Assembly: GCF_900108275.1 (NCBI RefSeq)
Contig: NZ_FNVD01000008.1
Span: 107,998-171,997, forward strand
Direction: 5' to 3'
DNA length: 64,000 nucleotides
Source: Jhaorihella thermophila
Lineage (GTDB): Bacteria; Pseudomonadota; Alphaproteobacteria; Rhodobacterales; Rhodobacteraceae
Within the stretch, counting starts at the first letter, position 1. The number at the start of each line of letters is the position of its first letter. This document shows positions 53,916 to 63,603 of this stretch, one piece after another. Below the pieces are notes generated by a model, which was not told where the DNA came from, ran no database searches, and saw only the letters and a program-made list of their open reading frames with translations. Made by a program: the position numbers and the translations under genes.

Positions 53916-54064
53916 GCCGCCTGCTTATCCGGTCCCGCCGCGCGGGAAAAGAGGCAACCACCGGCGCGGGTGTGCACGCGTAGATTGACGGTCCTGATTT
54001 GCGTTTTGCCTCTTCACAAGCTCTTCGGCCTGGTCTATACGCCCGAAACACCGAGCCAGACAGT

Positions 54065-54151
54065 GCGGTCGTGGCGGAATTGGTAGACGCGCAGCGTTGA
54101 GGTCGCTGTGGGGTAACACCCGTGGAAGTTCGAGTCTTCTCGACCGCACCA
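54065..54151 (+). tRNA. tRNA-Leu (GAG)
   Basis: 87 nt with variable arm and encoded CCA. Acceptor GCGGTCG/CGACCGC; anticodon loop TTGAGGT gives GAG. Confidence 0.95.
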
Positions 54152-54280
54152 TTTCTGGGCCGGATCCCCGGAAATGACAGAAGAAATGGTCCATGCGGGC
54201 CGGGGCTGACGCCGCTTGTCCGGCCCGATTTCCGGTTTGGAAATTTCCGTCTCTGCGCGAAAATACAGCCCCAAAAGAAA

Positions 54281-54307
54281 AGCGCGCCGCGAAGGGCGCG
54301 CTTTTTT
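54281..54307. terminator. Bidirectional terminator
   Basis: Stem AGCGCGCC/GGCGCGCT with A-rich bases on the left and TTTTTT on the right, so it can stop transcription from both the tRNA-Leu and the DUF6280 sides. Confidence 0.9.
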
Positions 54308-54325
54308 CCGGTGAAGCCTTGCTGC

Positions 54326-54646
54326 TCAGGCGGCTTCGGCCTGGGCGGCGGCGTTGCGGCGTTCGCTTTCCTCGCGCGACAGCGCGACCGAGGTGCGCAC
54401 ACCGCGGGCGACGAATTCCATCAGCCCCTTGACCACGCGCTCGTTGGGATCGATGCCGGCACAGCTCAGCACCTCGCGCCCGTCACGCGACCGGGCCCAG
54501 CGGGCGATCTGCTCGGGGCCATTGCCGTATTTCTTGTCATCGGCGATGGCATCGTCCAGCGCGGCCAGAACGACGGCCGCGAACAGTTTGCGGGCACGGT
54601 TGCCTTGTTCGTTGTTGAAGGCGGTGCCGTCAACGAAATCTTTCAT
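54326..54646 (-). CDS. DUF6280 family protein
   Basis: 106 residues, very conserved in Rhodobacterales (MKDFVDGTAFNNEQGNRARK ... AAVVLAALDDAIADDKKYG). Mostly helical; no motif of known function. Monocistronic with its own terminator. Confidence 0.78.
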   Translation of the reverse strand: MKDFVDGTAFNNEQGNRARKLFAAVVLAALDDAIADDKKYGNGPEQIARWARSRDGREVLSCAGIDPNERVVKGLMEFVARGVRTSVALSREESERRNAAAQAEAA

Positions 54647-54868
54647 CTCGTTACCCTTGGTCTTATTGCTCTTGCATTTTCCGGCGTGGCGACGCTTATG
54701 ACCGATCCCGCGTGATTCGGATACCCCAAAACTGCATGGCTACGTTGCGTCAGGCGCATAGCTTGCTGCGGTTGCGAAACGAGATATCGTTGTCTTGTCA
54801 GGTGCGGTCCCGCCAGATATAGGAGCGCCCAAGCGATCATCAAGCATATGCAGAAGGATTAATGCGTC

Positions 54869-55432
54869 ATGGCCAAGATCAACGGCAACGAGATCCGGCC
54901 CGGTAACGTGCTTGAGCACAATGGCGGGCTGTGGGTCGCGGTCAAGGTCGATCACGTCAAGCCGGGCAAGGGCGGCGCCTTCGCGCAGGTCGAGCTGCGC
55001 AACCTGCGCAACGGGTCCAAGGACAACGTGCGGTTCCGCTCGGCCGACAAGGTCGAGCGTGTCCGGCTGGAACAGAAGGACCAGCAGTTCCTGTATGAAA
55101 ACGACGGGATGCTGGTTTTCATGGATCAGGAAACCTTCGAGCAGATCGAACTGCCGGCGGAAATCCTGGGCGAGCGCCGCCCGTTCCTGCAGGACGGCAT
55201 GGTGGTGCAGATCGAATATTACGAAAGCGAGGCGCTGAACGCGACGCTGCCGCAAAAGGTCACCTGCAAGGTGGTCGAGACCGAGCCGGTGGTGAAGGGC
55301 CAGACCGCCGCCAACAGCTTCAAGCCGGCGGTTCTGGACAATGGCGTGCGGGTGATGGTGCCGCCCTTCGTCGGCCCGGACGAGGATATCGTGGTCAATA
55401 CCGAAACCTTCGAATACGTCGAGCGCGCCTGA
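54869..55432 (+). CDS. efp: Elongation factor P
   Basis: 187 residues, three beta-barrel domains. The loop [10 protein letters not shown] carries the Lys (about residue 33) that is modified in some species. Relieves ribosome stalling at polyproline. The 222 bases upstream hold no gene. Confidence 0.96.
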   Translation: MAKINGNEIRPGNVLEHNGGLWVAVKVDHVKPGKGGAFAQVELRNLRNGSKDNVRFRSADKVERVRLEQKDQQFLYENDGMLVFMDQETFEQIELPAEILGERRPFLQDGMVVQIEYYESEALNATLPQKVTCKVVETEPVVKGQTAANSFKPAVLDNGVRVMVPPFVGPDEDIVVNTETFEYVERA

Positions 55433-55452
55433 GGCGCGATCCGCGCGATCGG

Positions 55453-55484
55453 GGCCGGGCGGCTGTAGGGCTGTCCGGCCTTTT
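55453..55484 (+). terminator. Terminator after efp
   Basis: GGCCGG (55453-55458) pairs with CCGGCC (55475-55480), followed by TTTTCC. Confidence 0.6.
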
Positions 55485-55494
55485 CCTTTGCCAA

Positions 55495-56453
55495 TTACCG
55501 CGCGTCCCGGCGGGGCTGTTCGAACAGATCGCGCAGCAGGTCGTATTTCACCCGGTTGGCGCTGACCTGCCGGTAGAAGGCGATCAGAAAGGCGGTCGGC
55601 CCCTGGATCCGCCCAGCCCCATGGTCGCCGCGACCACGGTGCCGACATCCGTTTCGCCTCGCAGCACCAGCCAGCCGCCCAGCATCAGCACCGCCACCAT
55701 CCCCGCGCCGTTGATCGCGCTGAGCAGAAACTTGGTCGAAAGCTTCCAGAGGAACATGCGGCGGCGGGTTTCGTAGATGCGGTCGAAATCCTCGGCCACC
55801 GCGCCGGAGATGCCGCGCGGATCCTGCGCCGTGATCCTGTCGGTGGTGGCGCGCAGCACCCGGACCCGTTCGGCCAGCAGCGCGTTGACCTTTTTCTGCG
55901 AGAGATAGACCAGCACCACCTGCGGCAGGATCATCGCCAGCGCGATCCCGCCCAGTCCCGGCTGGGTCGAGGCGATATAGCCGATCACGCTGACGAGCGT
56001 GCCGATCTGCACCACGGGTTCGGAAAAGGCGCTGCCGGCGAATTTGCCAAGCTCTTCGGCCTCGGCCGAGATCGCGGTGGTCAGCGTGCCCAGCGGCACG
56101 CGGTTCTTTTCTCCCTGTTCCCGCGCGCGCTGCACGAGGCGATTGCGGATCAGGCGGATCACGTCCTCGCCCAGAATGCCCGAGCGATAGCCCGAGATCC
56201 ATTTCAGCGAGAGACTCAGCAGGATCGCCAGCGACATGCCCGCGCCCAGCAGGAACAGCTCACGCGGCTGAATGTCGCCTTCGGTCAGCAGGTTGATTAT
56301 GTCGCGCTGGAACTCCAGCGGCACCGCGGCAAGCGCGGCGATGGCGATCGACAAGAGGATCAGGACGATCTGGCGTTTTCCGCTGACCCGCCAGATGGCG
56401 GCATAAAGGGCGATCAAGGCTGACCTCGTGCCGAGAGGTTTCGTTCGGCCCAA
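55495..56453 (-). pseudogene. ABC-type membrane domain protein, frameshifted, no ATPase domain
   Basis: Five to six membrane helices with the exporter-type TMD pattern (LVQRAREQGEKN ... FDRIYETRRRMFLWKLSTKF). The frame reads normally to GTVVAATMGLG, then shifts near 55612, where a G-run looks one base short; the other frame continues RIQGPTAFLIAFYRQVSANRVKY to TAA at 55495. Joined it would be about 318 residues with no nucleotide-binding domain, which I believe is the native form. A mutation or an assembly error are equally possible. Confidence 0.75.
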
Positions 56454-56499
56454 GTCTTGGCCCGGACGCGGCGAAACCGCAAGCCCGCCGCCGTGCCCG

Positions 56500-57240
56500 T
56501 CAGAGCAGCCGGATCACCGCATCGCCCGCGCGCATCGCGCCCGTTGCCCGGTCGAAGCGGAGATGGGCGATGCCTTCGCCGCCCGCGCAGGTGTAGAGAG
56601 TGCCCGCCGGTTTGCCATCGGCGGTGATTTCGGTGCCCGGCGGCGGAGCGGTGTCATCGACGCTGACCCTCCGCAGGCCCTTGCGCAGCTCGGTCTTGTG
56701 TTTCATCCGCGCGGTGACTTCCTGCCCGACATAGCAGCCCTTGCGGAAATCGACGCCGCCCAGACGCTCGAACCCGGCTTCCAGGATATAGGTGTCGGGG
56801 GTCAGCTCGATGCCGGATTCGGGGATGCAGTGGCGCACGCGGATCGCGTCCCAGTCGGTTCCGTCGTCGGTCTCGGGCGCGGGGGTATAGGCGCGCCAGC
56901 CCATGTCCGGGTGGCGCGGATCGGGCAGGGCGCCTTGGGGCGCGGGGCCGGTGCCCCGCTGGACGTGCAGCGCGGTCGGCTCGATCGTCACGTCGGCGCG
57001 CAGCTTGTACATGCCCAGTCGCTGCGCCAGCGCGTCCGCCAGCGGTTCGGCCACGTCCAGCAGCACGTCCTCGCCGTCGCGGACCAGGAAGAAGTCCGCG
57101 ATATACTTGCCCTGCGGGGTCAGCAGGGCGGCATAGACAAGACCCCGGTCCAGTTTCTTGACATCGTTGGTGATGAGCCCCTGAAGGAAGGTCATCACGT
57201 CGGCCCCTGTCAGGCGGAGGATGCGGCGCGTATCGGTCAT
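56500..57240 (-). CDS. ygfZ: Folate-binding protein YgfZ/GcvT-like
   Basis: 246 residues. The signature KGCYVGQEVTARM with its Cys is intact. YgfZ supports Fe-S enzymes through folate and cluster repair. Start at 57240; divergent from the glycosyltransferase. Confidence 0.92.
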   Translation of the reverse strand: MTDTRRILRLTGADVMTFLQGLITNDVKKLDRGLVYAALLTPQGKYIADFFLVRDGEDVLLDVAEPLADALAQRLGMYKLRADVTIEPTALHVQRGTGPAPQGALPDPRHPDMGWRAYTPAPETDDGTDWDAIRVRHCIPESGIELTPDTYILEAGFERLGGVDFRKGCYVGQEVTARMKHKTELRKGLRRVSVDDTAPPPGTEITADGKPAGTLYTCAGGEGIAHLRFDRATGAMRAGDAVIRLL

Positions 57241-57309
57241 GTTCGTGTTCCCTGCGTTTCCCGCCCCGTGATATAGGAAACGCCGCCACAATGAACAGGG
57301 GAGCCGCGG

Positions 57310-58005
57310 ATGCGCGCCGGGCTGAGTGTCGTCATTCCCACGCTGAACGCCGCAGATGCGCTGCCGGACTGCCTGTCGGCGCTCTATCCCGGCGTCCCGG
57401 CGGGGCTGATCCGCGAACTGATCGTGACCGACGGAGGCTCGACCGACGCGACCCGCGAGATCGCCGAGGCGGCCGGGGCCGAGATCGTGACCGGCCCGCC
57501 CTCGCGCGGGGGACAGCTGCGGCGGGGCTGCGCGGCTGCGCGGGGCGACTGGCTGCTGATCCTGCACGCCGATACGGTGCTGTCGCCCGGCTGGGTCGCG
57601 GCGGCAGAGGCGCACATGGCCCGCCCCGGATCGGGGCCGGCCGCGTTCCGGCTGGCCTTTCGCGCGACGGGGGCGATGCCGCGCTGGGTGGCGGGCTGGG
57701 CCAATCTGCGCACGCGGGCCTTCGGGCTGCCCTATGGCGATCAGGGCCTGCTGGTGCGGCGGGCCGATTACGACCGGGCGGGCGGCTATCCCGATCAGCC
57801 GCTGATGGAGGACGTGGCGATCGCGCGCGCGCTTTCTCGGAACCGGCGCGGGCGATTCACGCTGTTGCCCGCCTGCGCCGCGACCAGCGCCGAACGCTAC
57901 CTGCGCGAGGGCTGGCTGAAACGGGGCGGGCGCAACCTCTGGACGCTGGCGCGGTATCTTGCCGGCGCATCACCCGAGCGGCTGGCCGCGTCCTACCGGA
58001 AATAG
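57310..58005 (+). CDS. TIGR04283 family glycosyltransferase
   Basis: 231 residues. GT2 fold with SVVIPTLNAADALPDCL and LHADTVL as the metal motif. The family is linked by genome context to arsenosugar synthesis, but no arsenic gene is adjacent, so the acceptor is unknown. Confidence 0.85.
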   Translation: MRAGLSVVIPTLNAADALPDCLSALYPGVPAGLIRELIVTDGGSTDATREIAEAAGAEIVTGPPSRGGQLRRGCAAARGDWLLILHADTVLSPGWVAAAEAHMARPGSGPAAFRLAFRATGAMPRWVAGWANLRTRAFGLPYGDQGLLVRRADYDRAGGYPDQPLMEDVAIARALSRNRRGRFTLLPACAATSAERYLREGWLKRGGRNLWTLARYLAGASPERLAASYRK

Positions 58006-58009
58006 CGCG

Positions 58010-59866
58010 TCAGCCGAACACCTTGCGCGCCAGCCGCCGCAGCCAGGACGGGTTCGGCGCGGCCATCTGTTCGACATGTTCGGCCAATGCGACCGATCCC
58101 TGCGGATCGACCAGCTCCCGGCCTTCCTGGAACTGCAAGTGATAGAGGTCGGCATAAAGCCCGCCGCGGGCCAGCAGTTCGTCATGGGTACCTTCGTCCA
58201 CCACCCGGCCGCGATCCATCACCACGATCTTGTCGGCGTTGCGAATGGTTGACAGACGGTGGGCAATGACGATGGTGGTGCGCCCGCCCGACAGCCGGTC
58301 CAGCGCCTCCTGCACCACCTGTTCGGACTGCGCATCCAGCGCGCTGGTGGCCTCGTCCAGAAGCAGCACCGGCGTGTCCCGCAGCAGCGCCCGGGCGATC
58401 ACCACCCGTTGCCGCTGCCCGCCCGAAAGCGCCGAGCCGCGCGGGCCGACGCGGGTGTCCAGCCCCTTTTCCAGCTTGGGTAGGAAGTCCGACACGTGGG
58501 CCGCGTCCAGCACCCGCTGCAATTGCGCGTCGCTGACATCGGTGCGCCCCAGCAGGATGTTTTCGCGCAGGGTTTCGTCGAACAGCGTCGCCTCCTGGCT
58601 GACAACGGAAAACAGGTTGCGCAGATCGGTCAGGGCCATGTCGCGCACGTTCACGCCGCCGACCTTGACCCTGCCGGCCTGCGGATCCACCAGCCGGGTG
58701 AGCAGGTTGAACACGGTCGATTTGCCCGCCCCCGAGGCACCCACCAGCGCCGTGGTCTTGCCGGCTTCGGCGTGGAGGGTAAGGCCACGCAGCACCTGCG
58801 CGTCGCCATAGGACAGCGACACGTTCTCAAGCGCGATGTCGGGCAGGCCTTTCGGCGGGGCAACCGGGTTTTCGGGAGAAACCAGACGGATCGGCGCCTC
58901 CATCAGCCCCTTGAGCCGTTCCAGCGCGGCCGCGGCCACCTGCCAGACCCCGCTGACCGCGGCGAGCCGGCGCATCGGGTCAAAGGCCAGCCCGATCGCG
59001 GTGAAGAAGCTCATGAACTGGCCCACGGTCTTGTCGCCGTCGATGATCTGCGAGCCGCCGTAGAGCAGCACGCCCATGAAGCCCAACCCCGCCATGATGT
59101 CGATGATGCCCGTCATCCCGGCCGATCCGAACGCCGTGCGAATCCCCGATCGGACGAATTTTTCCGTGTCGTCGGTAAAGCGCCGCACCTGGTAGTCTTC
59201 GAGATTGTTGAGCTTGACCGGAACGATGCCGTGAAAGATCTCGTCCAGCCGTGTGGCCAGCGTCGCGCCCAGGTCGCGGGCCTGTGCCGCCTTCTTGCGG
59301 ATATAGCGTTGCGCCCATGCGATGGGGGCGAGCGCCAGCGGCACGCCGATCAGCATGACAAGCGTCCAGCGCCAGTCCACGTTGATCGCCACCCCCAGAA
59401 GCACCACAAGAGACACCGCATCGCGCCCCGCGCCGGTGATGATCGCGCGCCAGACCTTGTTGACGGCCTCGACATCGGTCTGGATCCGCTGGATCAGGTA
59501 GCCCGGCGGATGGTCCTGATGGAACGCCGTGTCCTGCCGGATCAGGCGTTTCAGCAGGTCGAGCCGCAGCGCGGCCCCCACATTCTGGGAAATCCGCACC
59601 AGCAGCACCTTTTGCGCGACGCTGGACAGGCCGCGGGCGGTGAACAACAGAAAGAAGGTAAGGCTGACCCAGACCAGCGCATCGGTATTGCCGGCCACGA
59701 AGATCAGGTCGAACATCGGCTGCATCATGTAGCTGACGCCGCCGATCACGCCGCCTTCGATCAGCATGAACAGCCCGGCCAGCAGCATCAGGCCGACATG
59801 CGGGCGCAGATAGCCGCGCCACAGCCACAGCGCCAGATCGCGCGAGGACGCGGGTTTCCGGCTCAT
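58010..59866 (-). CDS. ABC exporter, MsbA-like half transporter
   Basis: 618 residues: six membrane helices (residues about 20-330) and a complete ATPase (Walker A GASGAGKST, signature LSGGQRQ, LLLDEATSALD, H-loop IVIAHRLS). Lipid or drug export is typical of the group; substrate unknown. ATG 59866 chosen because upstream codons are unlike the family. Confidence 0.9.
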   Translation of the reverse strand: MSRKPASSRDLALWLWRGYLRPHVGLMLLAGLFMLIEGGVIGGVSYMMQPMFDLIFVAGNTDALVWVSLTFFLLFTARGLSSVAQKVLLVRISQNVGAALRLDLLKRLIRQDTAFHQDHPPGYLIQRIQTDVEAVNKVWRAIITGAGRDAVSLVVLLGVAINVDWRWTLVMLIGVPLALAPIAWAQRYIRKKAAQARDLGATLATRLDEIFHGIVPVKLNNLEDYQVRRFTDDTEKFVRSGIRTAFGSAGMTGIIDIMAGLGFMGVLLYGGSQIIDGDKTVGQFMSFFTAIGLAFDPMRRLAAVSGVWQVAAAALERLKGLMEAPIRLVSPENPVAPPKGLPDIALENVSLSYGDAQVLRGLTLHAEAGKTTALVGASGAGKSTVFNLLTRLVDPQAGRVKVGGVNVRDMALTDLRNLFSVVSQEATLFDETLRENILLGRTDVSDAQLQRVLDAAHVSDFLPKLEKGLDTRVGPRGSALSGGQRQRVVIARALLRDTPVLLLDEATSALDAQSEQVVQEALDRLSGGRTTIVIAHRLSTIRNADKIVVMDRGRVVDEGTHDELLARGGLYADLYHLQFQEGRELVDPQGSVALAEHVEQMAAPNPSWLRRLARKVFG

Positions 59867-60070
59867 CCGAGCGTGCCTCGGCAGGGGCCGGGCGGGGAGG
59901 CTGGGCGGGTCGTCATGGCCGGCCCATTTAAGCCCACCGGCCCACCCGCGCAAGGCAAAGGAGGAAAGTCGGGCGCCGCGAAAAGGTTACGGAAAAGGGT
60001 ATGGCATTCCGCCATTTGACGCCGGGGAAAAGGCCGATACTGTGCGCCGGACGCGAGCAAAGGCGAATCC

Positions 60071-61282
60071 ATGTCCGACGATCCGACCCTGTCCCAGGGG
60101 CGCAGCTATCTTGCCATTCCCGGCCCCTCGGTCATGCCCGAGGCTGTGCTGCGCGCCATGCACAGATCGGCGCCCAACATCTATGCCGGCGAGCTGATCG
60201 AAATGACGCACGGCCTGATCCCGGATCTCAAGCGCGTGGCGCGGACCGATCACGATGTGGCCATTTACATCAGCAACGGTCACGGCGCATGGGAGGCCGC
60301 GCTGGCCAACGTGCTGGCGCCGGGCGATGCCGTCCTGGTGCCCGCAAGCGGCCGGTTTGCCCATGGCTGGGCCGAAATGGCGCAGGGGTTGGGGGCCGAG
60401 GCCGAGATCCTCGATTTCGGCAAGTCCGCGCCCTGGGATCTGGACCGGATCGGCGAGGCGCTGCGCGCGGATACCGGGCACCGCTACAAGGCGGTGCTGG
60501 CGGTGCATGTGGATACGTCCAGTTCGGTCCGAAACGACATCGCCGCCTTGCGCGCGGTGATGGACGAGGTCGGGCATCCGGCGCTCTTGATGGTCGATTG
60601 CATTGCTTCGCTGGGCTGCGACCGGTTCGAGATGGACGCCTGGGGCGTGGACGTGATGGTGACGGCCAGCCAGAAGGGGCTGATGGTGCCGCCCGGTCTG
60701 GGCTTTGTCTTTTTCAACGACCGTGCAGCCGCGGTCCGTGCGGCGATGCCGCGGGTCAGCCGCCACTGGGACTGGGCGCCGCGGGCCAACCCGGAAGAGT
60801 ATTACCAGTATTTCAACGGCACCGCGCCCACCCATCACCTTTACGGCCTGCGCGCGGCGCTGGACATGATCCACGCCGAGGGGATGGTGCATGTCTGGGT
60901 CCGCCACGAACGCCTGGCCCGCGCGATCTGGGCGGCCTGCGAGGTCTGGGGGCAGGGCGGGCCGTTGGAATTGAACGTGGCCGATCCGGCCTTTCGCAGC
61001 CACGCGGTCACCGCGCTGCGCATCGGCGCACCCCACGGCACCGCGCTGCGCGACTGGGTCGAGCGCAATCTCGGGCTGACGCTGGGCATCGGTCTGGGCA
61101 TGGCGCCGCCGGGCGATCCGGCCTGGCACGGGTTCTTTCGGCTGGGCCACATGGGCCATGTCAACGGCCACATGATCCTTGGCCTGCTGGGCGGGATCGA
61201 GGCCGGGCTGACCGCGCTGGACATTCCGCATGGGCGCGGCGCGGTGGATGCCGCGGCGCAAGTGATTGCAGGGGCGGCATAA
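60071..61282 (+). CDS. PLP aminotransferase, serine/alanine-glyoxylate type
   Basis: 403 residues, class V fold. Motifs IPGPSVMPEAVLRAMH, NGHGAWEAALANVLAPGD and the PLP lysine in TASQKGLM. Uses serine, alanine or aspartate with glyoxylate; several Rhodobacterales enzymes take this role in photorespiration-like or methylotrophic cycles. Confidence 0.88.
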   Translation: MSDDPTLSQGRSYLAIPGPSVMPEAVLRAMHRSAPNIYAGELIEMTHGLIPDLKRVARTDHDVAIYISNGHGAWEAALANVLAPGDAVLVPASGRFAHGWAEMAQGLGAEAEILDFGKSAPWDLDRIGEALRADTGHRYKAVLAVHVDTSSSVRNDIAALRAVMDEVGHPALLMVDCIASLGCDRFEMDAWGVDVMVTASQKGLMVPPGLGFVFFNDRAAAVRAAMPRVSRHWDWAPRANPEEYYQYFNGTAPTHHLYGLRAALDMIHAEGMVHVWVRHERLARAIWAACEVWGQGGPLELNVADPAFRSHAVTALRIGAPHGTALRDWVERNLGLTLGIGLGMAPPGDPAWHGFFRLGHMGHVNGHMILGLLGGIEAGLTALDIPHGRGAVDAAAQVIAGAA

Positions 61283-61353
61283 AGGGAGAGCGAAAAGGCC
61301 GGCAACTTCGCCGGATGTCAATCTCATTCAAGTATATGATCGACAGGACGCAG

Positions 61354-61536
61354 ATGTTTCACCTGTATCTCATTCTTCACCTATTCATCGGGGCCACGTT
61401 GTCGGGGATCGGAATCGTTGCGGTTCTGTTGTCCGGGGTTGCGGGAACGGGCGCCTTGCTGGCGGCGATCGGGCTGGGCTTTGCCGTGGCCTTTCCGGTG
61501 GCGCGCGTCGTGGCGCGGAACTTGACCGGAAAATAG
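61354..61536 (+). CDS. Small membrane protein (often mis-named CTP synthetase)
   Basis: 60 residues with two hydrophobic helices (LYLILHLFIGATLSGIGIVAVLL and ALLAAIGLGFAVAFPVARVV). AGGA lies 6 bases before ATG 61354; longer in-frame starts exist at 61315 and 61336. Related short proteins are annotated as CTP synthetase in Rhodobacterales without support. Function unknown. Confidence 0.7.
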   Translation: MFHLYLILHLFIGATLSGIGIVAVLLSGVAGTGALLAAIGLGFAVAFPVARVVARNLTGK

Positions 61537-61678
61537 TGCCGCATCGCGACCCGCGACAATGCGATACAAAGTATTACGCATTTTCCCTGTTTCGGAGGTC
61601 GTTCTGCGCATACATGGCGGCCGTTGAAACTACGGATGCTGGAATTTCCGGGCCGAGTGACACAGGGAAAACATGCCC

Positions 61679-62188
61679 ATGACATGAGCGCTTTGCGCAA
61701 GCCCGGCGGATCTGACCGCCTATCCCGTCAGCGGTGGCCCGGAAGGGGCTACTGCAAATCTTTGTTCGACATGCATTGCTCAGATCGATGGGGCGCCGGA
61801 TCCCAACCACTGGCGTTGCCTGGCCTCGTCCATGTGGTCCGAGGAACCGGCAGTGCAGGTTCTGGCGGCGCGGATGCTGGGGCGGTTGTCCGATCACGAT
61901 TGGGCCCGCGACCTGGCCGATCAGCTTTGGCTGGACGATGAAACGCGCGCATGGGCCGACAATGTGCAAGTATCGGTCGAGCATCGCGACAGCAACGGCG
62001 CCGTGCTTGCCCAAGGCGACACGGTGGTGCTGAACAAGGATTTGCCGGTGAAGGGCGCCGGCTTCACCGCCAAGCGCGGCACTGCGGTGCGCAACATCTC
62101 GCTGGTTGCGGACAGCCCCGAACATATCGAAGGCCGGGTCGAGGGGCGGCGTATCGTGATCCTGACGAAATTCGTAAAGAAACGTTGA
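61679..62188 (+). pseudogene. YjdM/PhnA-like zinc-ribbon protein with TGA at codon 3
   Basis: Reading from ATG 61679 gives M-T-TGA-A-L-C, then LTAYPV, C-S-T-C, QIDGAPDPNHWRCLASSMWSEEPAV and the full C-terminal PhnA domain (GDTVVLNKDLPVKGAGFTAKRGT) to TGA at 62188. In relatives the third residue region is the first Cys of a CxxC zinc site. TGA 61685-61687 therefore falls on a zinc-ligand Cys codon. A shorter frame starts at ATG 61832 (118 residues) but loses the zinc ribbon. Nonsense mutation, Sec insertion or sequencing error remain open. Confidence 0.75.
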
Positions 62189-62222
62189 CGCGGCAACAGG
62201 TGTCAAGAAGAGGAGATAGTCG

Positions 62223-62699
62223 ATGACCCAGTCATATTCCCGCCTGCAGATCGTGCTGCACTGGCTGACCGCCGTTCTGACCGCCGTTCAGTTCCTGTCC
62301 GATGATCCCGTGGGCGAGGCGTTCCGCCAGATGATGCGCGGGATCGAAGTGACTTCGGGGCCGGGCGTCGCCGTGCACGTCTACGGTGGTATCGTGATTC
62401 TCGCGCTGGTCGTGTGGCGTCTTGTTCTGCGCCTGGTCCGGGGCGCGCCCCAGCCGCCCGAGGAGGAATCCGAACGCCTGAAGCTCGTGGCGCAGCTCAC
62501 GCACTGGGCGCTCTATGCCGCGATGGTCCTGATTCCCGTGACGGGTCTGACCGCGTGGTTCGGCGGCATCGGCGCGTTTGGCGAAGTGCACGAGGTTCTT
62601 GGCAACTTCCTGTTGTTCCTGGTCGGCCTGCATGTGCTGGGCGCGATGTATCACCAGTTCATTCTCGGGACGAATCTGATCGCCCGAATGCGGCCTTGA
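62223..62699 (+). CDS. Cytochrome b561 family membrane protein
   Basis: 158 residues, four membrane helices with haem His in LHWLTAVL, AVHVYGGIV, LTHWALYA and VHEVLGNFL/LHVLGAMYH. Quinol-linked diheme cytochrome b561 of the YceJ/CybB group; partner unknown. Confidence 0.88.
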   Translation: MTQSYSRLQIVLHWLTAVLTAVQFLSDDPVGEAFRQMMRGIEVTSGPGVAVHVYGGIVILALVVWRLVLRLVRGAPQPPEEESERLKLVAQLTHWALYAAMVLIPVTGLTAWFGGIGAFGEVHEVLGNFLLFLVGLHVLGAMYHQFILGTNLIARMRP

Positions 62700-62901
62700 A
62701 TCCAGCAGACAGGGAAATTGCGGGCCGGCGCTGCGCGCTGGCCCGTCAGGTTCGGGGGTCGGCAGCCCGTGAGGCCGTCGCCGCCCGTTCGGCCGTTCCG
62801 ACCTGGCCGATCTTTTTTGCGAAAGTCGAAAAAAGTTTTGCTGCGGCCTACGTTTTCGGCTTGACCCTTCGGCGCTGCTCGCCTAAATCGCCCCTCGTCT
62901 C

Positions 62902-62978
62902 GGCGGAGTAGCTCAGCTGGTTAGAGCAGCGGAATCATAATCCGCGTGTCGGGGGTTCGAGTCCCTCCTCCGCTACCA
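62902..62978 (+). tRNA. tRNA-Met (CAT), elongator type
   Basis: 77 nt with encoded CCA. Anticodon loop ATCATAA (CAT) and T-loop TTCGAGT. An Ile2 (lysidine) identity is not excluded. Mobile-element sequence begins about 120 bases downstream. Confidence 0.92.
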
Positions 62979-63095
62979 AGCCCTCCATTTAATACATTGA
63001 TTTAACCGGTGTTTTTGTGGAACAGAAAATGCTGTACCATCATTGATCCCATCACCCGATCAGCGCCATCGTCACCTGGGAGCCTTACTTAACAC

Positions 63096-63603
63096 TGGTG
63101 TGCCCCCACGGGGTGGTCCGGTTCGATTGTTAGTGCATGATCGGTCTCTGGTCCATTGGGATGAAGCTTTCCGGCGCGGGTGGACGGTAGCCCAATGCGC
63201 TGTGTGGCCTGACGGTGTTGTAGTGGATCCGCCATTGCTCGATCAGGATTTGGGCTTCGCGTAGGCTGTAGAAGATTTCGCCGTTGAGCAGTTCGTCCCG
63301 GAACCGGGCGTTGAAGCTTTCGCAGTATCCGGTCTCCCAGGGTGATCCTGGTTCGATGTAGGCGGTCTTTGCCCCGACTGCGGCGATCCAGTCGCGCACC
63401 TTTTGGACGATGAACTCCGGCCCATTGTCGGACCTGATGTATTCCGGCGGCCCACGCAGAATGAACAAGTCGGTCAGTGCATCCAGCACGTCCGTGGAGT
63501 TGAGCCTGCGATCAACGCGGATCATGAGCGCCTCCCTGGTGTATTCATCGATGATGTTCAGGCTACGGTAGGCCCGCCCATCGGTAAGCGGTGCGCTGGT
63601 CAC
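63096..63603 (-). mobile_element. IS3-family insertion remnant
   Basis: Contains the 3' part of an IS3-type transposase and a terminal region near 63096-63122 (TGGTGTGCCCCCACGGGGTG). The 5' half of the element is missing where it meets IS66 sequence at about 63600. Confidence 0.75.
63130..63603 (-). pseudogene. IS3-family transposase, 5' truncated
   Basis: 157-codon remnant of the integrase core: the second Asp (RSDNGPEF) and the Glu (GYCESFNARF) of the DDE triad are present, but the first Asp region and the whole OrfA/HTH are gone. The GTG at its start comes from adjoining IS66 sequence. Inactive by inspection. Confidence 0.88.

Noticed and set aside
54122..54715. Frame overlapping tRNA-Leu and DUF6280
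   Set aside because: Shadow of the tRNA and of a conserved gene on the other strand.
61624..61941. 105-codon frame starting at 61624
   Set aside because: Out of frame with the conserved PhnA-like protein and without protein-like composition.
62719..62745. GC hairpin between cytochrome b561 and tRNA-Met as terminator
   Set aside because: Stem is imperfect and there is no T-run, so I could not support it.
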